A DNA stretch of 64,000 bases from Phymatolithon calcareum (lineage: Eukaryota > Rhodophyta > Florideophyceae > Hapalidiales), in NCBI GenBank assembly GCA_977006965.1, contig OZ345357.1, positions 620,001-684,000 on the forward strand, in the 5' to 3' direction. The translations under genes and the position numbers were made by a program. The notes under the pieces are model-generated. The model saw only the letters and a program-made list of their open reading frames with translations, was not told the DNA's origin and made no database searches. Below, in pieces: positions 43,150 to 54,555 of this stretch (positions are counted from its first letter, which is position 1; every line of letters begins with the position of its first letter).

Positions 43150-43225
43150 TCGTTTGCGAAGGGCGCGCGTGACAATTACGCAATTTGATATGTATTATAA
43201 TGGCGTTCTATGCAAATACTTGCTG
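43150..43225 (+). repeat. LTR-like fragment after Copia-1 copy 2
   Basis: CGTTTGCGAAGGGCGCGCGT, then GACAATTACGCAATTTGATATGTATTATAATGGCG, resembles 21030-21085 and the start of the LTR at 15371. It is placed as the 3' LTR of copy 2, truncated after about 75 bp. Confidence 0.5.
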
Positions 43226-43369
43226 CGGTATAGTGAGTTACTCGAATCTGTGCCACCCTCTGCCATGCGAAACAGTTGGCACTAATTATAGTCGCGCACT
43301 AATCGAAAGTACGGAAATTTATGATACTCCGCGCCTGCGCCACGAGCGGCAATGCCATCCTCGCGCTTC

Positions 43370-43860
43370 TGACCAGGACGTCGCAAAACTCCCCAGCCCG
43401 ATACTGCATGCCGCGTTGCAAAGAGCCGCCTTGACGGTTCTTCAAAGTTGTCCCCCGCGAACGAGCCCCCCAATGATGTCCCTCAAAACCTATAAAGCCC
43501 TGACCCGTTTGAGCCATGGCAACTCTCATGCGCGCCCCGGTGTGCTCATCCGACCTGGGACGTCGCTAAGCTCCCCAGTGCGTCACTGCTTGCCGCGTTG
43601 AATAGAGCCGCCCTGATGGTTGTTCAAGTCGTCCCCGCGATTGAGCCCCCAATGATCGGGCCCGAATGCTGTACAGCCCGTGGCCAGTTTAGACCATTGG
43701 AAAGACTGCCTTTGCGAATCGAATTTTTTTGAGAACACGTGATACCAGAAGTGCCGAAGCAATCCGATCGGAATATCGGTAAACTCTCCGCTGCACCCGT
43801 CGCGTCGCAAGGAGCCCCCTAAAGGGGTCCCAAGCTGTCCCTCGGAATGAGTTTCTGTTT
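43370..43860. repeat. Imperfect tandem repeat, period about 185 bp
   Basis: Units begin near 43370 and 43555, with a weak third near 43740. They share (C/T)GGGACGTCGC, then CCGCGTTG(C/A)A(A/T)AGAGCCGCC, then GTTCTTCAAAG-TTGTCCCC, then GAGCCCCCCAATGAT. No coding frame is maintained. Confidence 0.6.
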
Positions 43861-45070
43861 AAGAGGCACCCCAAGATGACAGTGCGCTGCCGAGTTATGC
43901 TTTTTACTTGGCAGTTCTTTTACTACGAAGAAGAAGAACGCAGAATGTAATGGACACTAGCGCTGGAGAAGATGGCGATGAGAGAAGCAATTGTGATCAG
44001 GGACCATAATTGTTACACAGGGTAGTCACCGAGACCCAAGCTGCTCTGGTGTCGGAAAATCTGGCGCTGAGGGTTTTCAAATAAGAGCATATAAATTCCC
44101 CACTATCCCTCACGGAATATACCCTTCAGTATCGGTGCCGCCCTCCTCTCTGTACGTATTTAATGAGAATTCGCGGGATGTCTCACAAAGGACGATGTGA
44201 GACAGATGCGAGGTCGCGAATCGAAGACGGTGCAGACGTCATGATCAGCAAACCGTCTTCGTGAAGATCTCTTCCTCCTACTTGGCCAACGGACGGTGAC
44301 ATACCAGGATTGTCTTGGTCCTTGATGTCAAAGCAGCAACGAACTGCTGCTGACCTTTGGTTCTCCACCGAGCGGATGATGCTCCGTGTTAAGAAATGTA
44401 GGTTGATGCACTTTTACTGCAGTTGTCTACGGTGTCTCCGAGCTCTGCTCCAAAAGCCTAGCTACCTATTTATAGCCTTTGCAATAGAGCGAGACGAAGC
44501 ATTCGCCGAGCTCACGAATTGTGCGAAAGTGCACAATCTGACTAGATTGTAGTTTAAACAATTTTTCTAAAATCCAAAGTGGCTGTCCGTCAGCTATCAT
44601 AAGGTAACCGTACTTCGTTCTCCATCAAGCATCGAGTCCACTTGGCCACTTGTTCTATGTCGGCACAGGTTGTTCCGTTCTAGCCCATATTGTCTGTTTC
44701 GAATCACCGTTCAGTGTCAGGAAGCCAATGTCGGGAAGCCAGTATGGAGAAGTGAGTATCGGTAAGCCATTATAAGCCATCTTTAGATTAATTCAAGCAT
44801 CAAGTGTTTGAAAACAGTCTGTACGTTTTGCACATCAGTAATGCTATATATTGGCGAATTTTTGACTCCCTCACTTCTCCGCAACCAGCTCCGACGTCTC
44901 ACAAGCACCTCCATGCAGAGGAGCCATTCGGTAGTCTAGGTCGAGGTTGGTGTTGAGTGGGGTGGACATGAACACCGTGACCAAACATTTAGACCCTTCC
45001 TGCGCGATTCGACAGGCACTAGGAATGTCAACCAAAATAAATTTACTCAACTACACTACGACTACTCGAG
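43861..45070. other. Unannotated stretch
   Basis: Only short frames occur and no homology is recognised. A small repeat of GGGAAGCCA-type words lies near 44715-44770. I see nothing supportable. Confidence 0.35.
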
Positions 45071-45076
45071 AACATT

Positions 45077-45736
45077 TCAGTGATTACAACTGGCGCTGCG
45101 CTGCGCTGTTGGATTGACGTATGGCATCTCTAAAGACATGAAGAGCTCTTTGAAGGTGGATGCTCGCGTCTGGAAGATTGCACATAAATGAAGAGAGTTG
45201 AACAGTATGGAACATGGCATAATATTCTTCGACAGTCGGGACGGCCGCCACAACTGTAGACACATCCTCTGCTTCCTCCTCTTCCTCTACTTCTTGGTCA
45301 GGCCGCCTCTCTACTTCTTCCTAGCGTGAAGCTTCAAAACGTTGATGCACCAACCGACTGAAGCCGAGAAATCCTCCACGCGAGCGCGCTGCTCATTTGA
45401 AAGATCTTCAGGACGCAGTATTGCATCACGAACGAGGAGAGAGTGCGTAATGATTATGTCTTGGGTGATGGGCACCTTCATCGAGCCGGCCAGCTCTACG
45501 AAACTGTAGACTTTGTCGTCAACCTAATGGAACTTGGCGGGCCTGATCGTCTTTGATGGCAGAGATACCTCTGCGCGAAGTTCATCACCTTCGCTCTTGA
45601 GTTTTGTTACAAAACGCCTAGAAAAGCCAAATTTCTGCATATTTGCAACCGGAGTACTTCTTGTGTTCTGAATTTGATGTGCATCGAGCTTTTATTGCAG
45701 CGATAGCCTCTTCTGCGTCTTCCCGATGTCTGCCAT
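45077..45736 (-). pseudogene. CENP-B/pogo-type helix-turn-helix protein remnant
   Basis: On the minus strand from the ATG at 45734-45736 the frame begins MADIGKTQKRLSLQ and, after a stop, continues with a psq-like part: VANMQKFGFSRRFVTKLKSE. Next comes a CENP-B-type HTH with the pattern DDKVYSFVELAGSMKVPITQ, LLVRDAILRPEDLSNEQRAR and FSASVGWCINVLKLHA. The FSAS.GW motif is diagnostic of that fold in pogo/Tigger transposases and their derivatives. An acidic EEE region and KELFMSLEMPYVNPTAQR follow. There are three stops or shifts, and no DDE catalytic domain is seen. Confidence 0.7.
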
Positions 45737-45924
45737 GTTAGCTCACGGCTCGTAGGCTGTGCATCCATGAGTTTCCTCGTGGATGACGAAGTGATCCCGA
45801 CCGCTCAATACTGTAAATACATTACAGCATGGAAAAAGGTATGATACTCGTGCCACCGCCGGCGAGGTGGCACTAATCACCGTGGAGCACTATTCAATGT
45901 GGCACTATATAGCGACCCCCCCTG

Positions 45925-46097
45925 TATATTCATGCTGTAATGCTACTGCTTAACGGTGTATGTTGTTGTGCACAAGCGATCTCATCCACTAATGGTTAGA
46001 AAATATCTTCGTCCCAACGTCCAAAATAAATCTAGCTCCTGCTCTCGCTCACTGAGATAGAGAGAGCAAAGCTTGTGATCTGAGCAATATTTTTACA
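45925..46097 (+). repeat. LTR-like fragment upstream of Copia-2 copy B
   Basis: CTGTATATTCATGCTGTAAT through the GA-rich tail to ATATTTTTACA matches the 3' three-quarters of 21058-21280, and like that copy is followed by CCAATTAAAGCCCTG. Its 5' end is replaced by unrelated sequence. Confidence 0.65.
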
Positions 46098-47057
46098 CCA
46101 ATTAAAGCCCTGTTTCACAGAAAATTGGAAATAGTAGCTGGCGCGAAAAGTTCACTCTCCGATCTGGCGCACGGTTAGTGGACACCTTCGAGCAAAAACG
46201 AGCCAATTATTAACAATGCGCAGTTATGAGAAAAGTCATTTTGACCGACACATTTTGAGTACAACACTTCTACGTCGTCAAATACCTTGCCTACATGCCA
46301 TTCTCGAACTCTTTGCTTTGTGCTTCCGCAGCTTTCCTTGTGTCTCCACAGACACAGACCTGTAAATTTTGGAGCATACACAGATACGCTCAACTTTTTA
46401 CTACTGCATGATAAAAATTAGAAAAATCGGCACATGAGCATGCCCACTGCAACAGTCTCTGTCGCTGACAATTTCGAAATTTTTCAGTGACAGCTCAAAA
46501 TCTACTATTGCGATTTCTATTATTTTTATCGTAAAAGAATGAGCGTTCTGAGATATTTCTATAGATCTATGATTGTTTTCAAAGTTCCACACGTGCGAAG
46601 TTTAATGGCATAGAACATTCGTTTTCAGGGAAAACCATGTTTCCAATTTCCTTGTTGAGTATTTCGTCCATAGTAGTGGGAATGTATGAATATGTTTCTC
46701 TCTGTGCCAGTTAAATTTGAACAAGTACTACACAACGATTTGGCTTATATAATTCTCTTGTGTAAGTCATTAATATTTTATTGATAAATCAGTAATTTCT
46801 TGTTTTTTGGCCCCTCCGATGCAGATTTGAGTCCTGAGACTAATAATTAGACTTCACTTCCGGAAAATTCTCGATTTTCTGGATATAAAGTCGTTCCACA
46901 CTGCGCTTCCATTTAACAAGTTTTGACTGAATTACCGGGTACGAGACTTCACTGTCTCAGGTTACGGGACCTCTTTAACTCTACCAAGTCCTTTCATTCA
47001 TATGCTCTCCACCCGTGTCTCTGCTCCGACCACTAAACCGACATCCGCTAGCGCACG

Positions 47058-47940
47058 ATGACGAATACGTTCCGCAGCACAAATGGAAAGATATCCAACA
47101 TGCAATACCCGCAATTTCCAATTCCTAAACTCACCAAAGACAACTACAACGTCTGGTTCGACGCCGTGCGTATGACCGCCACAGCGAATGGAGCCGAAAC
47201 CATATTATTTTCGACCCATCATTGCCCCCGAAACCGACCATACTGAAAGTTCTGCTTAGAGACCCATTTCCCAGTGTATCATCATGAGCAGCATACCAGC
47301 CAACACACTCTCCGAACTGGGACACGACATCTACTCAAAGACCCCATATTCAATTTATATGCACATCAAGGACACGTTTGATGAATCAAGTCCTATCGAT
47401 CACGCTTTGCTTTCGGAAGCAGCCCGTGCCATCTTTTGACTGATGGCACCAACGTGGTGGACTTCATTAACGATCATATGAATATGCGTAACCGGATGAT
47501 CCCAGTTGGATGTCCGGGCGATAAAGAAACAACTGTAATCTTCATGATAAAGGGGCTCCGCAACAATCCTCTATATGCCAGTGTCGGGGAACAGATAATC
47601 CACCGGCCACTTATCGTGATTTTTGAAAACCACCATACGTCTGAAAAACATTTGTTTTTTCGTAAACACTCTTTCACCAAAGATCGCGCTGATATGTTAA
47701 GCTCCAAGCCACATCACATACCAGAGTCCGTCATACCGGTCTTGCCCCTAAAATCAAACCACAGGCATGTTTGATATGCCGAAACCACTCTATATACTTC
47801 GGCAAAGATACTCTAAAAATGCCTCACGTCCTCCCGACTATACGATTTAAGCGAGACCCTAGATTCCGAGTTGTAGTGGGTAATGCGAGAAAATTACACC
47901 ATATCAGACATGGGACCCGCATCGCACTATATTGGGTGCA
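47058..47940 (+). pseudogene. Copia-2 gag, copy B
   Basis: The ATG at 47058 opens MTNTFRSTNGKISNMQYPQF, followed by PIPKLTKDNYNVWFDAVRMT, a standard Copia gag beginning. The frame is lost after about 62 codons. Other frames contain MSSIPANTLSELGHDIYSKT, MHIKDTFDESSPIDHALLSE, MNMRNRMIPVGCPGDKETTV and the knuckle-like VCLICRNHSIYF. There are at least three breaks. Confidence 0.8.
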
Positions 47941-47999
47941 AAATTACTGCCCCTTCTCAATACGACAAAGTACCTGTTCGCGTCCGGGGCTGGTTTCAT

Positions 48000-48600
48000 G
48001 AGATAATTTGCAGATTATACGCCCCCGGAAACTCGTGACAAATAGTCTTGTCAAATACATCAACTATCCCGCCTTGCGCCATCGAGTTCAGTTTGACCGT
48101 GTTTTGCAGAACATAAAAGGGACCTTAACTCACGGCATCTTTTACCCTGCCACCCCTTCTCCGCTTTCCTCGTATTACGATTCAGACTTTTGTTCATGCC
48201 GGAACACTCGACGGTCTACGACTAGAAGCATCCACCTATTGTATTCCGCGCCATCTCATGGGCATCCAGGCTCCAAGACACCCCCTTACACTCCACTTCT
48301 GAGGCGGAATATAATTCTACCTGCCAAACAGCGCAGCATACTAAATGGCTCAAACAGATTGGGTCCGAAATCTCAACTTCATCAGCTCCCTCTCTCCCCG
48401 TCCACACAATTCGTCGATAATCAAGGAGCACAAAAAATGAAGTCGAAAATGGACCCACAAAGCGCAGAAAGTGCGTTGGTATCAAATACCATTACCTTTG
48501 TGAACTTTTTGCCAACCGTGATGTCACCATGAAGTATTTACAAACAGCGGACATGCTTGGTTATCCATCACTAGAATTTTCAAGCTGTCCAAGTTTTCGC
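48000..48600 (+). pseudogene. Copia-2 RT end and RNase H, copy B
   Basis: HRVQFDRVLQNIKGTLTHGI matches the RVL.Y.KGT block at the RT/RNase H junction. RNase H follows as SWASRLQDTPLHSTSEAEYN, then CQTAQHTKWLKQIGSEIS. Next come FVDNQGAQKMKSKMD (DN.GA motif) and a degraded YHYL.EL...DVTMKYL.TADML end. Several shifts are present. Confidence 0.75.
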
Positions 48601-48852
48601 TCGCCACATTTCGCATGAGTCTCCGCCCAGCTCCACCGCAGCGACAGAGACGCTGTAACAATTCATATCAGGTAGGTGTCACTGAGGTTCGCCCGATCAT
48701 GGATTCAACTGTTACGATTGTGGTACTAAGGGAGGTACAGCCGATAGGGCGAGACTTCCTCACGAAGTTAATGAAACAAATGACGGTATGAGTTGGCTTT
48801 CATGTGCTGGGTACTTACTCGGATTTTTTGAGGTGCAGCGGGCTTATATACC

Positions 48853-50607
48853 CAGCGGTCGGGCAAATTCTGTTTCTATTGCAATTCACTGCAATAAATT
48901 GCAAGTCAACCTTTATTGGGTCTTGCTGATCAATTGCAATTCTATTGCACAATTGCAAAACGGTACTGAACGGTCGGTTTGGTTTTACAGAGTTCAACAG
49001 AGATAGCAAAGGATGCATCTTGAATCTGCTAATAGAAGAACCGTCAATAGAAGCAACCGAGGGATCGAAGTACCTGACAGCGCAAGGAAGCCATTGGGTG
49101 AGCGGAGGAAGTGTAACTGCATATGACTGCTTTCCAGTACATGTTTTTCGTTCATCGTATCATCCTGTGCGTGGCGAGCCATACCTTGATGCTGCAAGGA
49201 CCGGGCGAACTTACAATTATCAATACATACTCTCTCTACCTGTACATGAAACGAGTGACTAATTTAGGGGTTGATTGAGCTGGTGGGATTGTTTTATCAG
49301 AGCACATCCGCACGATCGCAATATTTTCTAATATTATACATGTTTTCGCATAGCAGTGCCATCGGAACCTGGCTCCTTTCAACGAGCGACTTTTTCCTTC
49401 GGTCCGCTAGTCGGATTCAAGGCGGGGCTTACACAGACATTTTCTTTTTTATCTATCATAACTTATGTGCACGACATTTGCACATTCTATTTCTCTAGAT
49501 GTTTCTACAAAGTTCCGTTCGTGTTCTAGAACCATCTATAAAGGCCCATAGTTGTTTCGAGAAAGTTCTATTTATGGTCCAGATACATCTAGAAAGTTCG
49601 AATGTGTTTTTCGATATTTCTGCAAATATTTGATGAAAAGAATTCTAGAAAGTTTAAATATAAATTACAGTAAATGTAATTACAGTTTTCTACAATACAG
49701 AAGCTTGGGAATCATACATACAGCGTGTATGTGATTGTTCCAGTATAAGTGCGAACATACTGGAGTAGATCAATCCTTCCCAGGCTTGCAAGCTTCATAC
49801 AGCAGAAGTCAGTTATAGAATCTCAAAGTAAGATTCTACAGCATGAATATCCTACGATTCTATAACGGCCTACAGACGATTGCTATCTGTAAGCCCCAGA
49901 AGGCCGTTATAGAATATGTACGAGGGATTCCAATATAAAAGCTCATGTTCGTCAATGTTGCAGAAACACTCAACCGCACCCTGACCTGCCTTCTAATACC
50001 TCCAGTACAGTCCGAAGTCTCACCACATCAACCTCTTTCTACCATGACTCCCTCTACTCAGAATCCTAAGCCCAAACATGTGGTAGAGTTGCTGATGAAG
50101 CCGATTCGTGAGCAAATACGGGATATCTATTCGCGCCAAGGTGGTCCAACCAGACGCAGTGTACTGTTCTATGTCTACTTCTGCCCAAAAGACGATCAGT
50201 GTAGCGAACGAGGAGAATTCTACTTCGAGAAGGGGTGATTGAGCGCCTCTGGTCGATGGTCAAGTACATAATGTTGGACCACCGAAAGGGTATGTCTCCT
50301 ATTGCGCTTGAATCGATGCTTTTTCTGAAACTCAACCGCAACTAAAGGGACGAGCAAACTTTGAAAGCAGTTATGGCTCTTGCTGTGAACGAGCGCGTTC
50401 GTAAAGTTATGGAATACGACGAAGAATACTTGGAGCTCGAAGGAGACGCTTAAATAAATTTGTGGAACCCTGAATTGTTGTGGGAATTGTGGAGCAGTTG
50501 CATATTGCAATTTGATTTCCATAGCCGTGGGGAGGAGGGGGTGCGATACGATTGTTCTATTGTAAGAGCTGCGGCAATCTCGAACAATAAGATTGGTACG
50601 ACTCCTG
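48853..50607 (+). mobile_element. hAT deletion derivative, 1755 bp
   Basis: The right end read inwards is CAGGAGTCGTACCAATC. The left end CAGCGGTCGGGCAAATTC matches it at 12 of 18 positions. The flanks TATATACC (48845-48852) and GATATACC (50608-50615) agree at 7 of 8, a plausible eroded target duplication. The internal gene is a fusion of transposase N- and C-termini. A 15-bp perfect inverted repeat (49857-49871/49901-49915) lies subterminally. Confidence 0.7.
50044..50453 (+). pseudogene. hAT transposase with the catalytic core deleted
   Basis: The ATG at 50044 starts MTPSTQNPKPKHVVELLMKP, with a BED-like finger (YFCPKDDQCSERGEFYF). At FEKG the sequence jumps, with a TGA within the junction, to the dimerisation domain: IERLWSMVKYIMLDHRKGMS, then LFLKLNRN, stop, and VMALAVNERVRKVMEYDEE. 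Compared with the gene at 52563 about 1.4 kb is missing. A finger-only peptide of 64 residues could be produced. Confidence 0.85.
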
Positions 50608-50815
50608 GATATACCAAAAGTTTAAGTAGTTTGAGTCTGTATGGCACGAAATTAATTTCAATTGGTGCGAATGATGCAAGGAGCTTAAATTTAAGGCGAA
50701 ATCGAGGACCCTCAGATATACGGTCCATATTAGTCCGCCTCGTCGTTCATGAGATCATGATCCCAATTACCCCAATTTTTGAAAGCAGGTTGTAATTGAC
50801 AAGGGAGTTATATTT

Positions 50816-51951
50816 GACTCAAGTGGATCAAACCGCACGGCTGTTAAGACTGTTACTTTCTATAAAGAAGAATTGCAGCTCGCACGGGGGCAATTGACAC
50901 CCAAGGCGCAAGTTTTGGACCTACAAACACCGTTTAGGTTGTTGTAGTGACACGAGACAAGCGATAGCCACTGCATCATCTACTCCATTGTTCGCGATGC
51001 GACTTCAGCCGCCAATATCGCCTTTTCTGGAACTAAGCAACTGTACATGCTACTCCGTTCGCTTCATCTCCGAAAAGATCGGTTTAGAATTTTCTTTTAC
51101 TAATAATAAAAGCAGAGTATCATTCGTGCGCGAAGCGGGCGATATTTCCCGTCAGAAATACTAGAGTTATTAGAGTTTCAACGGATAGCAACATTTGAAA
51201 CGTATCTCCCTTCAGTCTTTTAACGGCGCTGTTTGCCGTGATCGTGATCACTTCAAGCGCCGTCATTCTTTTCGATGTCGACGTCGAAAAGGATGACGGC
51301 AGTATGTTCTCAGAACGGTTTAAGTAAAACCTTTTGAATCTACGATCCAGTCAGCTAAACGGTCATGTTTGTGACAAGACAGCGCTTCAGGTCCGCCACG
51401 AGCCAGACAAATACTTGGAATATTGGATTTAACTGGATTCCTCTGTTCCCTGCCGAAAAGTTTCTCTGCGGGTGTGTCCACATATTCGGGCGTAAGGGGA
51501 TTTCCAGTGGGAGGTCAGCCCATGGTGCCTTCGCGCTGCAAACTATGATATCACAAGGTTTGTATTGACAGGGGAAAAAAGTAGAACTTATGAGCAAGAT
51601 CTCCGTTGAGATAAGTTTATTGCCATAACACTGAAAAGATATTCCTGCTCTGTAATGCCACTCGCGGGCGGGGCGGAATCACTTCGGTTGCTGTGAAGGG
51701 ACGCATTCCGAAAGAGAAACGCAGGAGGCAGGGAAGTCACTACGGAAGGTATAAGTTTCTCCACTAAGCTTCGAGTTGATACATGAAACTCCGGCGGTCT
51801 CTCGAACAGTAAGATGAGCATCTGCAAAGATCTGGGATACGACATCCCGGGACTCACAAAGACCCATGGATGGAATTCTGAGCCAAACATCATCTAGTCA
51901 GAAGGCATCTGAAAATGTTCGCGAAAAACTCAAATCCACAGGCGCCAAGAT
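50816..51951. other. Gene-free segment between two hAT elements
   Basis: It contains dispersed repeat D and otherwise only short frames. It ends at the GCCAAGAT target of the hAT at 51952. Confidence 0.4.
50953..51440 (+). repeat. Dispersed repeat D, copy 1
   Basis: It matches 58486-58965 by eye at about 85 percent, starting GAGACA(A/G)GCGATAGCCACTGCA and including TTTTACTAATAATAAAAGC and GTCGACGTC(G/A)A. A short plus-strand frame reads CIIYSIVRDATSAANIAFSG. It has no recognised domain and breaks soon after. Confidence 0.7.
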
Positions 51952-54555
51952 CAGGGGTTGCGCCAATTCCATTGCTATCAATTTAATTGCAATTTTTCCC
52001 AATTCCACCCAAATTGGTTCTTCGAACTGAATTTTAATTCGAATTGGTCTCACCTAATACTGAGGATCGTAGTAGATGAACATTGGACCAGGGGAATGTT
52101 ATAGCGGGAAGGTAAAGCAGAGTGTTGAGGGAATCATCGTACTCACTCCATGTTCAGTACGTGGTCATTGTTCTAGTAATACCCAGAGTACGTTCTGTAT
52201 GCCATCAAAACATCTATGACACATGGGCCATGGCTACTTCTTGCTATGTTAAATAAAGACGAGATTGAGCCGTTGGACTCCAAACGGTTTCAACAATGGG
52301 CCTATTCATGTGCTATCATCTACTCAGCTGTATCGATCAATTTACCAGCAAGATACAGAACAACGGCTTGAATGCCTTTAGCTACGATTAGAGTCCAGCA
52401 GTCACGATGGTTCAATCTCAAGTATAAAAGGGTTAGCATTAGATCTCTTGATTTGAAACCTATCAGCCTTCTCCGAAATTCTCACGCATTCCGCTTCACA
52501 GTCGAGTCCAACCCACCTATCAGACCTCGTTCAACGTTCCAGCACATTCCGCTCTACTAGCAATGACACTATCTTCACCGAAACCAAAGCCGAAACAAGT
52601 TGTGCAGCTGCTTATGAAGCTCATTCGAGAACAAATCCGTGATATACACTCGCGTCAAGTAGGCCGAACTCGACGGAATGTGCCATTTTGCGTCTATCTC
52701 TGCTCAAAAGGTGATCAGTGTACTGGAGGAAGTGAGTTTTTCTTCGAAAAGGGTACTGGGTTCTCCAACCCGTACAATCATCTCAAACGTTGCATTAGAG
52801 GTGGAAGCGAAGAAAATTTGCTAGAGATATACCGAGCCGTTCTTGCCGAGAAGTTGAGATCCGAGTCGTCGTTCACAGTTCAATCGTCAATGGTGATGAA
52901 GCTCACGGAACGTGAAAAGGCGATGAACAGCTATCTTCGGTTCATCATTTTCAAGTCTCTACTAATTGGATTTGTAGAGGACCGCGAAGTTCGTGCATTC
53001 TCCAAGAATGACGCTGCGTTCTGCCATGATACTTGCAAGAAGGTGCTTTTCTCGATTGTCGAGCTGGTGGAGCGCAAAATATCGGATGAGATGAAGCAGA
53101 CGCGTGGGACTCTAATGCATGACGCATGGACTCATAACGGGGTCCACTACGTCGGTTTGTTTGCGTCGTACTGCCGCAAGGTCAAGCTTCTAGTGAATGG
53201 CAATTTGGTCGAAGAAGAGGTTCCAGTTGCAAGGCTCATCGCCGTAAGCCCTATGGGTGAAGCATCGGAAGCAACTAATGATTCTGGTACTACGGCTACG
53301 TCAGAGGTTACCAAGCTCATTGCCGAAGCGTATGTTCGATTCTTTGAAGACATTATGCACGATGTCTACAAAATCAACGTGCATGAATGGACTACTTGCC
53401 TGATAGCCGACAATTGCAGCGTTAACAAACTCATTGCCAAACTGATGGAGATTCCGAACGTGGGCTGTGCTAGCCACAAGTTACACTTGGAAGTGCGTCG
53501 TATGATTGAGAAGGACAAGACGTTGTCGACCACTATCGAGTCTGTGCATAATGTGATGAGAAACTGCCGGATGAGACTAAAAACCGGGCGATTCTCCGCA
53601 ATTTATGTAATCTCAGTCCAGTTATGAACAATGCAACCCGATGGTCTACAACGTATCTCATGCTTTAACAGTTCAATCGTATCAGAAGTGCGTTAATTGC
53701 AACAGCGGATGCAGAAGATGCTGACCTAGTAATCGATCGAAGGAGCGCGTTCAAGAATAGAGTTGCTAAGTTTGCTGAAAAGCTGGGCGAGATCAACACG
53801 GTGACCATGGAGCTGCAAAAGAGGGGTCTAACACTATCGGATGCACGTATGGCTTTGGATGAGTTACTTGATGGGATTGATTCTCTCCAATCCATTCCGG
53901 AATCAGCATTGTTTCAATGCCAGTTGGGTGATTACTATATCTTTCCGACTTCTCAAATCGTGCAAGATGCTTCATTTGAGTCAGGAGTGGTGAAAATCCA
54001 ACGTGCGGAGACAAACAGCATGTCAGACGTTGAAAAAGAGAGGTGCAAGGGGCTATTACAAAGACGAACGGAACAAGATGCTGAGATTGATGTGCACGAA
54101 CCGATGAGTATGGCCGACAGACTAAAGAAACGGAAGAAGAACACCGGAAGCGCGGGATCGAAGGAATACATTAACACCCAATTTATACTGGGGTCCGTTG
54201 CTGAGGTGGAGCGACTTTGGTCTATGGCGAAGTATATTCTACTAGACCATAGGAAGGGAACATCTCCTATTGTCTTTGAGGCGATGCTTTTTCTGAAAGT
54301 CAACCGCTCCTACTGCGATAAGCAAACCGTGAAGCAGGCTATGTCTATGATTGTCAACCAACGTGTCGAGAGGGCTGTCGAAGAAGGTGAAGATTACATG
54401 CAGCTAGGTGAACTTGCTTGACTAAAGTATTGATGTCTCTATTGTGGGAAGTCTTCAAATTGCAATGCGAATTGCTGCAAACAAAACTGAGCAATTAAAT
54501 TGATAAATTTCACCCGGGACTGCAATCGCAAACAATAGAATTGGCGCAAACCCTG
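51952..54555 (+). mobile_element. hAT DNA transposon, 2604 bp, perfect 8-bp TSD
   Basis: The left end is CAGGGGTTGCGCCAATTCCA. The right end read inwards is CAGGGTTTGCGCCAATTCTA. The flanking duplication GCCAAGAT is perfect (51944-51951 and 54556-54563). It contains a transposase gene with one shift and one stop. It is related to, but not the same family as, the element at 7372. Confidence 0.95.
52563..54421 (+). pseudogene. hAT transposase, nearly complete, one frameshift and one stop
   Basis: The ATG at 52563 begins MTLSSPKPKPKQVVQLLMKL. BED-like finger: YLCSKGDQCTGGSEFFF then NPYNHLKRC. Core: GTLMHDAWTHNGVHYVGLFA (first Asp), TCLIADNCSVNKLIAKL (second Asp) and GCASHKLHLEV (intact CxxH). 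A shift near 53580 leads to NNATRWSTTYLML and a TAA at 53666-53668. The same frame then continues to SVAEVERLWSMAKYILLDH (catalytic Glu), LFLKVNRSYCD and the acidic end at 54421. Two small lesions separate it from a full-length 610-620 residue protein. Confidence 0.92.

Larger units (their letters stand above)
46098..48600 (+). mobile_element. Copia family 2, copy B: gag fused to the RNase H end
   Basis: The leader and gag are collinear with copy A (21281-24394). Near 47945 gag passes directly into the 3' part of a Copia pol: RT end and RNase H (about 48050-48600). Integrase and most of RT are missing, so this is an internally deleted copy. It retains the single GACCCGCA empty site for the hAT found in copy A. 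Confidence 0.8.
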
